From: Dactylellina haptotyla
Taxonomy: Eukaryota; Ascomycota; Orbiliomycetes; Orbiliales; Orbiliaceae
DNA: 64,000 nt
NCBI GenBank assembly: GCA_031310005.1
Contig: CM062379.1
Span: 4,898,001-4,962,000, forward strand
Direction of reading: 5' to 3'
Part shown: positions 19,925 through 32,329 of the stretch, one piece after another
Layout: each line of letters begins with the position of its first letter
How positions within the stretch are numbered: position 1 is the stretch's first letter
The notes under the pieces: generated by a model
What the model saw: only the letters and a program-made list of their open reading frames with translations
Databases searched by the model: none
What the model was told of the DNA's origin: nothing
Made by a program: the position numbers and the translations under genes

Positions 19925-22269
19925 TTGCCTCCCATCTCGGCGTCTTGGAACCCCGTAGACGCCTCTCACCGAAACAGCAGTTGGTTTGGTGGCTTCCGCA
20001 CAGAAAAGAGGTTGCCGGGCAGCCACCGCTTCTCTCGCCACGACCACCCTCACTTATGCCTTGACAACAGGCGGAAAACCCTCGTCCCATCCAACCACCC
20101 ATCATCATCGTCCATCCCGTCGACCGGATCCAAAGCCTCGTCGACGCCCGCCTCGTTCTGTCTCCCCCAAGCCGAAAGAGCCAGCATGCCGCTGGCACCG
20201 TCTTCGAACAACGGCCCGCCGTCGGGTCCCCGATTGGCAGCCCATCCCATCAACTCGGCCGGCCCGTCTATAGCCACCCGCGCAAACTTCACCAGGCCGG
20301 CCCCCAGGATAACTCGCAACGACTCCTTCCCCTCAGCTCCCGCAGACGTCTCGCCAGCCACCCTTCGGTCCAATGCCAACTTTGATTCTTTCCCCTCGCG
20401 GCGAGGGCCTGCCTCGTCCATCACCACCCTCCGCACCGACAATGCGGCAGCAGCGGCGAAATCTCGCTCCTCCACACCGAACAGTGCTCTCGGCTCCTCC
20501 TCCTCAGGGCCCATGTTTTTCCATGCCAGTGACGTGAAAAATCTCCACGTCCGGCCCACAAAGCCCATCTCGAAACCGCCTGTATCAAATGCCAAATTCT
20601 TCTACGCAGCGGATAGCCGCAATGGCTCGACCTCTCGCTCCCATTCCCCGGTCAGAGATCCGAATCCCATCACTTCTCCTCCAGCGCCTTCCGGACCCCA
20701 TCTAGCAGCTACCACCCCAACCGCACGGCATGCATCCATCAGTTCAAACTCGACCGTCACACCCTCAAAACCTACACCTCATATCAAAGCTATCGATACC
20801 CCAACCCCCATCACCCGAAGGCGAGATCTCTCGCCTGATACTCGCCCCGTCTCCCCCCGTGCCGACAGTAATACAAGCGGCAGCCAGGGATCCGGTGCTA
20901 CCAGACTTCTGGCTAGCCCCATGCTGAGCAGCTCCCCACCGAAACAGTCCTTCCTCTCGTCACATCCACCTCCTCACGTATCATCCCAGCCTCCAAGTGC
21001 CCCTGCATCCAACAGAAGCTCTTACACAGCCCCAGCGCCTGGCTTGCCTCAAATTCACTCGCAAACGCATTCTCGGCGGCAGTCTGCCGATATAACACCT
21101 CGACGGCCGATACGAGCCGGTTCCGTCAGCGGTCCAGTTGGCGACATAGTCAACGGATTCCTCGACAATGACCCGAGACAGTCACCCAAGTCACCTATCG
21201 CGCCGCTGCATGCAATGACTAGTGCCATGGCCATGATTGAGCATCAGAAAGAGCTTGCTGCAGCGGCGAGAAGAGAAAGAAAGGTCAGTTGTCATCCTCA
21301 CCTTGTGAAAATATATCCACATAAAAATCAACTAACCGATATATCTAGATTCTCGATCTCGAAATCACCAATGCTTCCCTCTTGGCAATAAACAAGACCT
21401 TTGAACGTCGTATCCGAAGGCAAACAGCAGAACTACGCAGATTCCGCCGTCTAGCAAGGCGAGGGCTCCTATCATCCGACAAGCTGAAGGCAAAACAACA
21501 CAGACGGAAGAACAGCCGCGAGGAATACGTCGACAGTGAAACCGGGCCCGATGCGAGTGCGGAAGAGAATTCTGGTGACGAAAGCTTCGACGAAGATGAA
21601 GAGGAGGAAGAAGAGGAATTGGATGACGAAAGCTCTGAGGGTTCCGGATCTGGCAACGGCGATGGCGAGCCGTCTGAGAAGGATCTGGCTCGCCAAGCTA
21701 CGGACGAAAAGCATCTCGCATCCGATATCGAGAAGCACCGGCAGCTTCTTGAAGCTTCAGCAAAGATGAACGAATCCCTGAAACGCTGCCATCTTCTCAC
21801 CGAGAGCCTAATCGAAGACGGGAGACGTGCAATAGATACAGAAGTGAAGCCAGTAGAAGTTAAGAGGCGGGCCCCGAGGGTAATAGACTCGTCTGACTTT
21901 GACGAAGGTGTCACCGGATCCGAAATTGACACCGAACTTGACGAGCATTTCCAGGACGACATGACCACCGACGACAACCGTAGCGAGAGATCAGGTTACT
22001 CGACGCCCACGTACTACCAAGAGAGCGAGCTCAGTGGCAGCGGGCCGCGCAGTGTGAGCGAATACGAGAGCCGGAGCGATTATGAGAGTCGTAGCGAGTA
22101 CGAAAGTAGGAGCGAGTTTAGTGGTAGCGAGGGCTATTATAGCGAGGACTACGAGAGCCAGGATGATAGAGGCGGGGTCGACGGTGTGTATGAAGTTGAT
22201 GCGCCGGATGTGCTCACACCACGCATAGAAGAGCCGTATCCGATTCTAAGGCTCGCCAAAGTGGTGTAA
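19925..22269 (+). CDS. Conserved fungal coiled-coil protein with acidic, Ser/Tyr-rich C terminus
   Basis: Exons 19925-21283 and 21349-22269 (intron GTCAGT...CTAG) give 759 residues from the ATG at 19925, or 672 from the in-frame ATG at 20186 (MPLAPSSNNGPPSGPR). The later start looks more natural because the extra 87 residues resemble translated leader. The first 400 residues are Ser/Pro-rich and disordered, with motifs PMFFHASDVKNLHVRP and NAKFFYAAD. The conserved core spans the intron: ARRERK then ILDLEITNASLLAINKTFER and RRQTAELRRFRRL, a coiled coil. After it come a Glu/Asp run, a second helix (EKHRQLLEASAKMNESLKR) and a repeat-like SEYESRSDYESRSEYESR tail. The core is familiar from uncharacterised Pezizomycotina proteins; function unknown. 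Confidence 0.8.
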
Positions 22270-23404
22270 CCTTGTTCGTTTCTTTTTTTGGCTTCAAACC
22301 TGTCGTTTCACCTTTTTGATAAAATTTTTTCTTTTTCCTTTTCTTTTTCTTCTTGTTTCGGGTTGAATATTCTGCTTCTTTTGGGGTTTAACGGGACAGC
22401 GGGAACGGCGTCTAACCATCTGCTTTTTTTTAAGGAGGAGGGAGAAAGAAAATATGGGAAACAAATTCACATCATGGGTCGCATTTTACTTTTTTTTATT
22501 TTTCCTTCCTTCTTTTCGATATAAATCGTTCCAGGTCTCATATTTTCCCCATTTTGCCTTTTTCGCTTTTTGAGATTTTGCTTTTTAGGGTATCTTTGTG
22601 GGGCGGGATGGATTGTGAATAAGTTAACTATTCGATACGGAACCCGGAACAACATCCTGGTGGGTGCATCATCTGTGCAATATATATTACAAGACTGCAA
22701 ATATGGCGTTATTTTGTCTTTGCTTTTTACATATCGCATTTCTTTAACACTCCTCTCTCGTTTGTTTACTATTACAAAAAAACTCATCACTGTTTCTATA
22801 TTATTATTACTACTCTGCTTCTCTTCTTTTTTAGATTTCCCCTGTCTTTGTCACTTTGGTTCTTGTCTGCTGCTACTCTGATCTCTTCTGCTTTGGTTTT
22901 CTCTTGCATCGGCACAGAATTACTTGAACGAAGGGATTCCCCTGTTTCTTAACTGTAAAGTGGTTATTTTCTAGTTTCTTACATCCGTCCTTGCTTTTTA
23001 TCGCTTTTTCCAGCCTTTTCTTCAATCACATCATGTGGTGGTTACGGTGGCGGTATAGGAGAGAAAATGCGAGGGGAAGTAGGTGGGAGGATCTGACTGT
23101 TTCTCTTTTTCTTTCCAATGTAGTACTATTATAGAAACGAAAAATATGAACAGTAGAAATAGACAAAGTATTTATCAAATTATCTTTAAAACTCGATAGT
23201 TTATATATATGCAATCGTATTAAAATTAAATATCTATACAACATGAAATGGGTAAATACGGACCTAGTAAGAAGATGAGTAATGGCCAAAAGAAATCTGA
23301 TGTACATGAAAAAGGTTATAGACACAAAATCTGATATACTTCCGGCGGTTGTACGCCGAAAACGACGAATGTCGTTTCGGAGAAAAGAAAGGGTATTTTT
23401 ATAT
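22270..23404. other. Convergent intergenic region, T-rich
   Basis: About 1.1 kb with many T-runs (TTTTTTTTTAAGG near 22424, TTTTCTTTTTCC near 22327). It probably holds the 3'-UTRs of both flanking genes. Short open frames show no similarity to any family I know. Confidence 0.5.
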
Positions 23405-24058
23405 CTAACGGCCCCCAAAATCCTCATCACTCGACCAATCCCCGATTCTCGGCGTCTTGCTCCTCCGTATCCCCCTCTCGATCTCCTCGCCTTTCTCTAA
23501 CCGCTTCTCTCGCATAATCCTCTCCTCGGCCACGGGCCCCGTCTGGCAGAAATCCTCAAAAGTAAACTCACTCATTTCCTTGCGTAATATCTGTGCCATG
23601 CGGGCTTGGATGTCCGCGTCGACTTGTACGCCTACGTAGCGCTCCATCTCCTCGTACGTGCTGTCGGTGTAGATGTGCGAGAGTGTGACGTCCTTGAGGT
23701 ACTGCGAGATGCTGCGTTCGCCCTGGGGTTCGCACATTTTACCGAGCGCGGCGATTTCGAGCGTCGGATCGGAGAAGTAGAGGGAGAGGTAGTCGAGGCC
23801 CCATTCGAAGATTTCGAGCGGGGAAGAGCACGCGGTGAATTCGTCCTTTCGTTTACCGGCGGTGCGGGTGGATTTGATGAGGGCGGTGAGGAGGGCGCGG
23901 GATTGCGAGGTTTCGTGGGTGCAGGTGAGTAAAGTGTAGAGTGCTTCGGGTTTCGTGATGCGCGGGGAGATGCATTCGGCGTAGCAGAGAACTTCGGTTT
24001 TCCAGAAGACGAAGCGGGTGGTGTCGTCGTCAAAGGTGAAGGGTCGCGGTAAATCCAT
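23405..24058 (-). CDS. Hypothetical protein, 217 aa, unrecognised
   Basis: Single exon beginning MDLPRPFTFDDDTTRFVFWK and ending SSDEDFGGR. The composition looks like a real soluble protein: mixed helices, five cysteines mostly in the first 110 residues (CYAECIS, LLTCTHE), a central aromatic stretch (LEIFEWGLDYLSLYFSD), then RYVGVQVDADIQARMAQIL and a charged C terminus. No signal peptide, membrane segment or catalytic motif was seen. Third-position GC bias resembles that of the neighbouring genes, which supports coding. I do not recognise a family. It lies between a convergent gene and the secreted cysteine-rich gene. Confidence 0.6.
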   Translation of the reverse strand: MDLPRPFTFDDDTTRFVFWKTEVLCYAECISPRITKPEALYTLLTCTHETSQSRALLTALIKSTRTAGKRKDEFTACSSPLEIFEWGLDYLSLYFSDPTLEIAALGKMCEPQGERSISQYLKDVTLSHIYTDSTYEEMERYVGVQVDADIQARMAQILRKEMSEFTFEDFCQTGPVAEERIMREKRLEKGEEIERGIRRSKTPRIGDWSSDEDFGGR

Positions 24059-24630
24059 TGATTCATTTATATATATTCTTTATCTCTTTTTGGGATGTAT
24101 AGGAGGACCAGCGTAAGAGCTGTGTGGATTTAAAATGGGTGAGGTCTTCATGAAGTTCGCCACGGTCTTGTGACTTTGTAAAATGCAATGCAATGCAATG
24201 CGATGTAACAGTATTTCTGGTTTTACGGGGAGGGGAAAAGGGCTAATGTTGTGCAGTGGCGTCTAGGCTTTGCAGGGGAGGTTGGGTATCGATACTCCGT
24301 GTGAATTAGGTTTCTTTAAATCGGATAGCTCAAGGTGGGTGAGGCTTGTCGGTAGGGTTGAAACGAAGTGGATGGCATGCCTGGTTGACCAGTTCCTGCA
24401 GAATGCGGAGACGGGCGATTTTATTAGAACTTTAGGCAAGTTTTTTATTCTTTTAGTTAGACCTCAACATAAATCAATTGGAATACTTTAAATACATATC
24501 GGTACGCAGGGCATTCATGATTCCTTACAGAAAAAATACCACAGAGTTATTGTGTTGTGTCATATTAGCTTTTTACGAGGTGACCAGCCAGTCTCGTAAC
24601 TAAACTGGTGACCGGTCAGCAAGAAAAGAA
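24059..24630. other. Intergenic region between two minus-strand genes
   Basis: The promoter side of the 217-aa gene has TATATATATTC near 24068. An ATGCA direct repeat (four imperfect units) lies at about 24183-24205. No gene recognised. Confidence 0.45.
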
Positions 24631-25753
24631 CTACGGCTCTGTTGTCTGTACATTCTCTTTTGTATCGCCTGTTAGCTCTTCTTTGCTTTCATTTTCCTCC
24701 CCATTATCCTGTTTTAACTCCCGTACCTCCTCAGCCGGATCTGTTTCCTCATCCAGACCTCTTTTGAAGCCTTTCTCACCCGAAACAGGTAAAGTATTCA
24801 GAGAGCTCAACCAACGATTGGGGCCCTGTCTGGGCGGTTTGCCACCTATTTCAAGATTATCAAGGTAGTCCCAAGACTTCCCCAGACCGGGTCCTTCGAG
24901 ATAATAAGGCTCCTTTGTGCCAGGGGCAAGCCTTCTAGTAGAATACGGTCGGCGCGGAGGGGGCAGATCATACTCGCGCCACTGTTCTGGGTCATATACA
25001 TACGGATCCCACTGATCCACTCCCTTGTTATCTGCCGAGTCAAGAGGACTTCGGGGCTCATTGTTTATATGTGGGAACATCTCCTGGATAGCCCTCATGA
25101 AGTCTAGCGAGGCTGCTCCGTTTAAGGCAGGCTCCTCGTACACATGTACTTGGCATTTACAGCCTTCTCGGTTGGCAGTACCAGTCCTATAATCAGCCAG
25201 GCGTCTTGGAATAACTTTTCTTCTTTTTGTATAAACTTAGGTATCTGTTTAACAGGAAAAATTTCGTGCAGTCTGTGCTACAAGGAGGTGGAGACAAGGA
25301 TATCATTGTGGTTTTATATTTACCTAGGTGGGTCTCGCAAGCTTTGGCGTTTTCCTCATCCGGGCAACCTTTTGTTATTAAACCAGGAATGAGATGAGTG
25401 CCACCCTCTGCACAACGGCAATCGTGACACTGTATAATCAGTCTTCGAAGGAATCCCAAACCTTCCGCCCTATCAGGAAAACTTATCCCATATTTCCTTT
25501 TGGGATCGTCATATAACTCCTCAGCGCGGGGGCAGTCTATGACCTCGTACCAGTCGAGTTCCGTATGTACGTAGTTTATCGGGACCCCGCCGCCCTTGTC
25601 TCTTCTTTTTCCGATGATATCTGCCGAGTTCAGGCTTTTCGTGGCATCATTTGTAGATTCAGAAAGGGTTGATACTGGGGTCGCTTTTGAGACCTGAAAG
25701 ATGATTGTTATAACGAAGATTAGAAATTGGGAACTGCAATAAGGAACAAGCAT
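24631..25753 (-). CDS. Secreted cysteine-rich protein with long charged C-terminal tail
   Basis: Exons 25324-25753 and 24631-25163 (intron 25164-25323, GTAAAT donor) give 320 residues. The N terminus, MLVPYCSSQFLIFVITIIFQ, is a signal peptide with probable cleavage after VSKA. The mature part holds eight cysteines: one in VIDCPRA, three in CHDCRC, then GCPDEENAKAC and, across the splice, THLGCKCQVHVY. The splice forms the GCKC pair, which argues for the model. After the cysteine domain come about 165 residues without cysteine, rich in Pro, Tyr, Glu and Asp (PPPRRPYSTRRLAPG, ending KENVQTTEP). I recall similar CxxCxC...GCP...AxxC...GCxC domains in small secreted proteins of plant-associated ascomycetes. 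A role as an effector or surface protein is only inference. Confidence 0.75.
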
Positions 25754-28045
25754 TTCTCTCAAACTACACGGCCGGTTTATAAATTTACGTATCTCGGACT
25801 TTCTTTCAAGGTAAAGGTATAATGTCGTTTTGAGATTATGCCCCGTGTGACTTACTACCCAAGTACGAGATGAAGATATAAATATATAAACTATCTACGA
25901 TTCATGCTAGTAACTGTATATACACTATGTTTGGTGGTTAATATAGTACAGTGTTAGCTTGGTTCGTTAGATCTGTGTGTATGGCACAGCAAGATCTATG
26001 TTGGTATGTGTCACCACACTTGTGGAGTAAGAAAGTTAGGGGCGGCTAATACGGGTTGCAATCAATATACGTATTGACCCTTGCAGTTTTGCTAGTTGGC
26101 GTAAAAATATATCCTCTAGAGATGCAGAATGTTGGCGTTATAGTGTAAGTACTTACTTGAACCTCTCGGCGAGCAAATATATGGTTATATTTTTCTCGAT
26201 GACCGAGGAACTGAACTAGAAACCCTGCATATAACAGTTTAAAAGCGACAGTTTAGAAGCGACGTGACAAAGTTTCAGATAGTTTAAAGGTTGGTTTACA
26301 AAGAAAAAATAAGCACAAGTCGAGCGTGCGAACATTCGAACCTTCAAACTTGCCAACATCGTATCTTTTGTTGTGTCAGTGGTGTCGTCTACGCTGCGAT
26401 ATTCATAGACCCCAAACCTCGCTTCATATATAGACGAAACCACAAACTTACAATATTGGCCTTTCGAACTTCGTGGCAGTTTTTAATATAGAAAGAGAAA
26501 CTGATCACCAACACAGACGTGAAATTATTAAGCTCCCGTCACTTGTAGAGTCACCAACAGTATCAAAATTTTTACTTTTAATGTGATGCAACAATTTGAT
26601 AACTTTAAACTCGTTATGAGTGATTCTAGCAACTAAAATTCATTTGTACAGATATTATCATCGAGTTTCGTTCCTCGCTTATTAAATCATATGGCAGCGC
26701 TTGGGTCTCTTATCGGGTGGTTCATATTGTTCAAGGGGGGTACTTTTTTTGGTTGAAATGCTAATAAATTATGGGCTGGTGGTCCACAAGGCCCAGAGTG
26801 TCCAAATTGTAAAAAGGATGTTGAGAGAGTGGAATAGTCTTTCACGTTGACATAAATTATAAATCACGATTTGATAATAGAGGATACTTGTTGGGGAAGC
26901 GGGGGGTAGCTGAAGAAAGAAGTTTCATTTCACGAGCTCGAGTGTGGAGATTCACGGAATTTATGAGTTCGAGAGAAGATATTTGATATATCCAAGACAT
27001 CCGCGATAGACATGAACTCTAATATGTTTATGCGGTAGTGTATACTTACCAAGTAGGGAAATGTGCCTGTAAAGGTATAGATTTCTACAAGGATGGGTCG
27101 TGTGGACGGAGACTTACGTCCCGATATGGTATCGGCGGAGAGTGTTGAGACCGGACGGGCCTAGCCGCAGAGCACGTTACCCTTCGACCTCTTCGACACC
27201 GAGGCAAGTCGGACAGGAGAACGAACTGTCTGTGGATGTTTTCTGTTGGGATATTCGGGCCCTTCAGGATGGATCCATCTATCATTTCGCGGTGGAGGCG
27301 GTCAGGTGGTGCGGATGTGTCTGGCGTGACCAGAGTGCGGAACCCCGCTGGACCTGTCAGAACGCTGCAAGTAAGCAGCTCCTCTGCCTCCGCCTGGGGA
27401 GCCGACTCCGCCTCCACACTCCGACTGGCCAGTCAGTCGAGCCACGAGCTGGAAAGGTACCCGGCTGTGGGTTTGGCGGCCTTGGGATCGCGGACACATC
27501 CAACCTGCAGAGGTCTGCTTCTGCTATGCCACGGCTAATCAACGCCAGCCTCCCACTTCTTCCTCCTCTCCCTCCACCCCATCTTCCCCTCACTCCTGCA
27601 CGTCGACCTTCTTTTCTTTCTCTGGCATATCCCAACGGCTCTCATCCTTTTCGAGCTCGCATCGTACCTTCGTCGACCTGCGGTTTTTGCTATCCTCCGT
27701 CCTTTTCTGCGCTTTCCGGCGGTTGCTGTGCGGTGTCGTCATAGCCTTGTCGCCGGGAGATTGCGTGTCGCAACAACGGCGAGCGTGACGCTGTTGTTCC
27801 GCCCGCTTTGGCTGGTTGGGCCAGGCCCGTCCCCATTCAATCACTCCCTCGCCCGGGCCAGTTACCCGCCAACCAATCTCACCCCCATCGCCCTCTCCTC
27901 CACGTCCGTCCTCCACCCTCCACCCTCAACGAGCCTCCACGAAACCCTCCTACGATAGTATATACGACTTGCCGATAAATACCCCCGTCTACGACCAGTC
28001 CAGGAAAATCTCGAAGGGCGTGCCGCTGTGCCGCTACGTCCAAAC
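25754..28045. other. Long gene-poor region between the secreted-protein gene (-) and the ABC transporter (+)
   Basis: About 2.3 kb, the longest gene-free stretch. Positions 25800-27060 are AT-rich with no open frame worth keeping. From 27090 the sequence turns GC-rich and CT-rich, as in long fungal 5' leaders. Open frames there (for example plus strand 27100-27744, 214 codons) read as translated promoter with Arg/Pro/Ser bias and no motif. TATATAC at 27958-27964, about 80 bases before the transporter ATG, may be its TATA box. No transposon ends or inverted repeats were noticed. Confidence 0.5.
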
Positions 28046-31000
28046 ATGAAATATCTCGCGCTGCTCACGGCGCTCTCCGTCGCACCCCTATTGTCCTCCG
28101 CATACAACTACTCCACCCCGAATCCAAAGTTCCTGTCCTCGCTGGGCGACGGCAAGCCGAAGGACTGCCCACCTTGGTGCGTAAAAACGGAGATGCTTTG
28201 ATCTGGGAAGCCCCAGGGGGTTTCATAATATCGCTGACTTGGAACTCTTGTTGCAGCTTCAACTGTCATTTACCCGCATACCAGTGCAAACAGTTCGCAC
28301 CTTGTAATTCCTACAACGGGAGATGCGACTGCCCTCCCGGCTGGGGAGGAGACGACTGCAGCGAACCTGGTACGATACACCTCACTTTACTCGATTTTAG
28401 AGGATTAACAGGCCTGTGAGTTAACTTTGTTGGCAGAATGTGGCGCTCTTAGTGATGGCCGGGAACGGTTCTTACGACCGAAGGGCGAGAAGTGCGCCTG
28501 TAAGGATGGGTGGTCTGGAATAAACTGCAACCGTACGATAACAAATTCCTCCAAAGTTGGGGTTGATCCGGGGCTGATTTAGGGATTTGAAATAGTGTGT
28601 ACCACGAACGATGCCTGCGCACCGCTAATGCCGGAGGGCGTTGAAGGCGCTTGCTACAAGGGTGGCTTAACAGTGAAGCAGAACTTCCAAATGTGCAAAG
28701 TCACCAGTACGTCTCGCTCGACATTCTGCTACCGTGAATGAACGCTAATACCCGACTAGACAAAGCAATTCAGGACCAGCTCGGAGCATCAATCGCTGAG
28801 GTTACTTTCACCTGCGACAAGGAGAAGGAATCATGTAACTTCCAATGTAGGTCTCTGCTTACCCCCCGAATCGGTCCAAAAATAGCTAATTCTCGGTGGG
28901 ATTCTAGTCTGGGTCGACCAGGAAGAATCGTTCTACTGTTCTCTCGATAAATGCGACTTCGACATGGACTTCACTGCTCGCAGCAATATCACCCACTACA
29001 AATGCGAGAATGTTAAATGCAAATGTATCCCGGAGCGAATGATGTGCGGGAAGGAAGGATCTATCGATATCTCTGACTTCCTTACCGAGGAAATTAAGGG
29101 CCCTGCCGAGTTCTCCTGCACCGCTTCCTACGACTCAGCTGATGCGAAGAAGGACGGGTGTTCATTCTCAGAGCCTGCAATGAACCAGCTGATCAGTGAT
29201 GTTTTTGGAGACAAAAGTATCACTCTTGATTGTGGGTCCGCCGAGTGTGTGCCAACTTCGTTGATTCCCGGATACAAACGCCCACAGAAGGAGATCAATA
29301 AAGCTTTGATCGCCGGTGCAATTGCGGGATCGATCGTAACTTTGGCTTTAATTGTTGGGCTCCTGTTCTTCTTACACAGGAAATCGCAGAAGTCCGGTCT
29401 TGGCCCTATTCATCTTGGAGACGATGACGAATCCAGCAAATTAATCACCGAACACAAGCCAGCTTCTCTCCACTTCGAAGACATCTCGTATGCCGTTAAT
29501 GGGAAACAGATTTTGACTAGCGTTCATGGCGCGGTCAATCCTGGCCAGGTTATGGCAATCATGGGCTCCTCGGGTGCAGGAAAAACGACATTCTTGGATA
29601 TCTTGGCTCGCAAGAACAAACGCGGAATTGTTGGTGGAAAGATTCTCGTCAACGGCCTCGCTGTAACCGATGAACAATACAGAGACGTGATTGGATTTGT
29701 CGATCAGGAAGATGCCTGCATGCCAACACTGACGGTTTATGAAACAATCTTGAACAGTGCCTTGCTTCGTTTGCCTAAGGATATGGATTTCAATTCTAAG
29801 CAAACTCGAGTTATGGAAGTCATGCAACAACTTGGAATTTTGGGTATTAAGGACTCATTGATTGGATCCGAAGAAGGAGAACGTGGAATATCTGGAGGCG
29901 AAAGACGCCGTGTTAGCATCGCCTGCGAGCTTGTCACTAGCCCGGCTATTCTTTTCCTCGACGAACCCACCAGTGGATTGGATGCGTACAACGCCTACAA
30001 TGTCATAGAATGTCTCGTCAACCTTGCCCAAACATATAACAGGACCATTATCTTCACCATCCATCAGCCACGCTCCAACATTGTTGCCCTTTTTGACCGT
30101 TTGGTTCTTCTCGCAAAGGGTAAAGTCGTTTACTCCGGAGACTTCACCAAGTGCCAGGAATACTTTGCCGACCTCGGATACCCATGCCCACCTGGTTTTA
30201 ACATTGCTGATTTCTTAGTCGACCTAACGATGCACGCCAGCCACAAGAGAACTGTACCAAGCGAAGCCGCCAACGGTAGCCCGGAGTCAAGCACTAGCGC
30301 CAGACCTCGCATTGGCCGAAAGAGAACGAACTCTGTCAGAGACCGTCAAGAACGTGCTCTGTTTACTAGGAAGTCTAGCGGCCTAGGCCAAAGCGCTGAC
30401 GATGTATCTCTTGCCTCCGTCCCAGATGAATCCGAAGCCCTCCTCGCCAATCCGGATCATGAAGATGATGCCGACCTTCTGGCCGGTTCTTTCACCGCTA
30501 ATCAATCCGACCTGGACGTCCTGATAACCTCTTACTTAAACAGTGATATCTCCAAAAAGGTCCATGATGAAATCCAACAAATCGTTACTGCGGCTCATGG
30601 TACGGACGAAAATGGGGACGCCAATCCAAACGGTCTTGGAACAGGACCTGTGTCTGGGTTTAAACGCATCGGTTGGTTCGAACAGTTCTCTATCGTCAGC
30701 TCCCGTACATGGAAGAATCTTTACCGCAACCCGATGCTCATGTTGACTCACTACGCCATTCCAATCGTCCTCGCTTGTCTTTGCGGCTTCTTGTTTTACG
30801 GCATTACCGATGATATCGCCGGTTTCCAGAATAGAATGGGTCTCTTCTTCTTTGTTTTGGCTGTCTTTGGATTCAGCGCCTTGACGTCTCTACACGTTTT
30901 CTCGCAGGAGAGACTTCTCTTTGTCCGTGAACGTGCCAACGGGTACTATGCACCGATTACCTATTTCTCCAGCAAGGTTGTCTTTGATATCCTGCCCCTT

Positions 31001-31562
31001 CGATTGTTGCCCCCTCTTATTCTCGGTGCGATCGTCTACCCAATGGTCGGCCTACTTCCGGAATGGGGAGCTTTCTTCAAGTTCTTGTTGGTGCTAGTTT
31101 TGTTCAATCTTGCCACAGCGACTTTGTGCTTGTTTATTGGTATTGTGTTCAAGGATACCGGAATTGCCAATCTCGTGGGCAGCTTGGTCATGTTGTTCAG
31201 TTTGCTGATGGCGGGTCTCTTGTTGAATCATGACAAGATTCCTGGCCCCGCGAAGTGGTTACAAGTGGTAAGTTACAACCTCACACTTTTTATTTTGACA
31301 GTGAATACTAATTTTTGCGTGACAGGTCTCAATCTTCCACTATGGTTTTGAGGCTCTCATTGTTAACGAGGTGACAACATTGCAATTGATTGATCGCAAG
31401 TACGGACTTGATATTTCCGTACCCGGTGCGACAATCTTGACCACTTTTGGCTTCAACAATCAAGCTTACTGGATCGATGTTATCGGATTGTCGGTGTTTT
31501 CGGGTATATTTTTGGTGCTGGGTTATTTGGCTATGCACTTCTTATTGGTCGAAAGAAGGTAG
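28046..31562 (+). CDS. ABCG-family transporter, Adp1-type, with EGF-like ectodomain
   Basis: Half-size ABC transporter related to yeast Adp1 (YCR011c); substrate unknown. Exons: 28046-28176, 28257-28369, 28437-28532, 28596-28706, 28760-28846, 28908-31267 and 31326-31562, giving 1044 residues. Order: signal peptide ([19 protein letters not shown]); cysteine-rich luminal or extracellular region with EGF-like [19 protein letters not shown] and [12 protein letters not shown]; a membrane segment near residue 310 ([20 protein letters not shown]); nucleotide-binding domain with Walker [11 protein letters not shown], signature [10 protein letters not shown], Walker [13 protein letters not shown] and switch HQPRSN; an Asp/Ser-rich linker; then six membrane segments starting [20 protein letters not shown]. 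Five small 5' exons each hold a piece of the cysteine-rich domain. All key ATPase residues are present. Confidence 0.95.
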
Positions 31563-32329
31563 TTATAATTGGGTAGACTTTTTTTGGTTTGCTAAGGAGA
31601 CAGGGGGAAGAGCTGCGTAATGTAATACCACGGGCTGAGCAGCATCTCAACATGCCGCAGAATCTTTTGAAATTTGTGAGAGGTATTTTCGTCCACAGGA
31701 AGCCTTTTCCCCTCTAATCTATCACTACCATTATATTTTTGTACATGAGGCATCATTTGGATATCTTTCTTTTTTATTTCCTAGGAGTATAAGACGGCTT
31801 TGTTTTTTATTTTTATTTTTATCTGTGGTTGTACAATGATATCAGACTGGTGCATTGCATTCTCATATTCTTTCTTTTTATTTCCCGCCATTTTTGGCAT
31901 TTTGGTGCCGCGAGGATACCACCATACACCACGTTCGCTTTTTCTTTCCTCGATGTCGACTGGCATTACGAAAGGTGTCTTTTTGTATATATACCACAGT
32001 AGCTTAAACTAGACGATACAGCGTATGCATTCTGGATCAGGTCCAGTTAAATTGATAAATTTATCCATTACTATTATTTCTTCTCCCAGATGTAGGATCG
32101 GGAGGGGTTCTAATGAAAGCTAAGTTAATATTTAAACTAATGTGTGCCCTTATACTCGGGTTCTTCTGCCCACAATTACGAGACTCGTTCAAGATATTCA
32201 TTCCATGAGGCTCGAAGAGAAAACAGAAGAAGAAGCTTAGAACTGCGAAGGTTGGCACTTCCTCTTCCAGCATTTCAACCTATTAATCCCTCGTTTGCAG
32301 ATTCCCTTCAATCGTCGTCGAATAGCACT
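31563..32329. other. Convergent 3' region of the ABC transporter and RIC8 genes
   Basis: About 770 bases, AT-rich, with T-runs near 31768-31820 in keeping with transcript ends. No gene recognised. Confidence 0.5.

Noticed and set aside
23405-24058. Idea that the orphan ORF is a retroelement gag-like fragment
   Set aside because: No zinc knuckle, no nearby polymerase text and no terminal repeats; codon bias is like that of host genes.
27100-27744. 214-codon open frame before the ABC transporter
   Set aside because: Arg/Pro/Ser-biased, no family resemblance, overlapping similar frames on both strands; typical of GC-rich promoter DNA.
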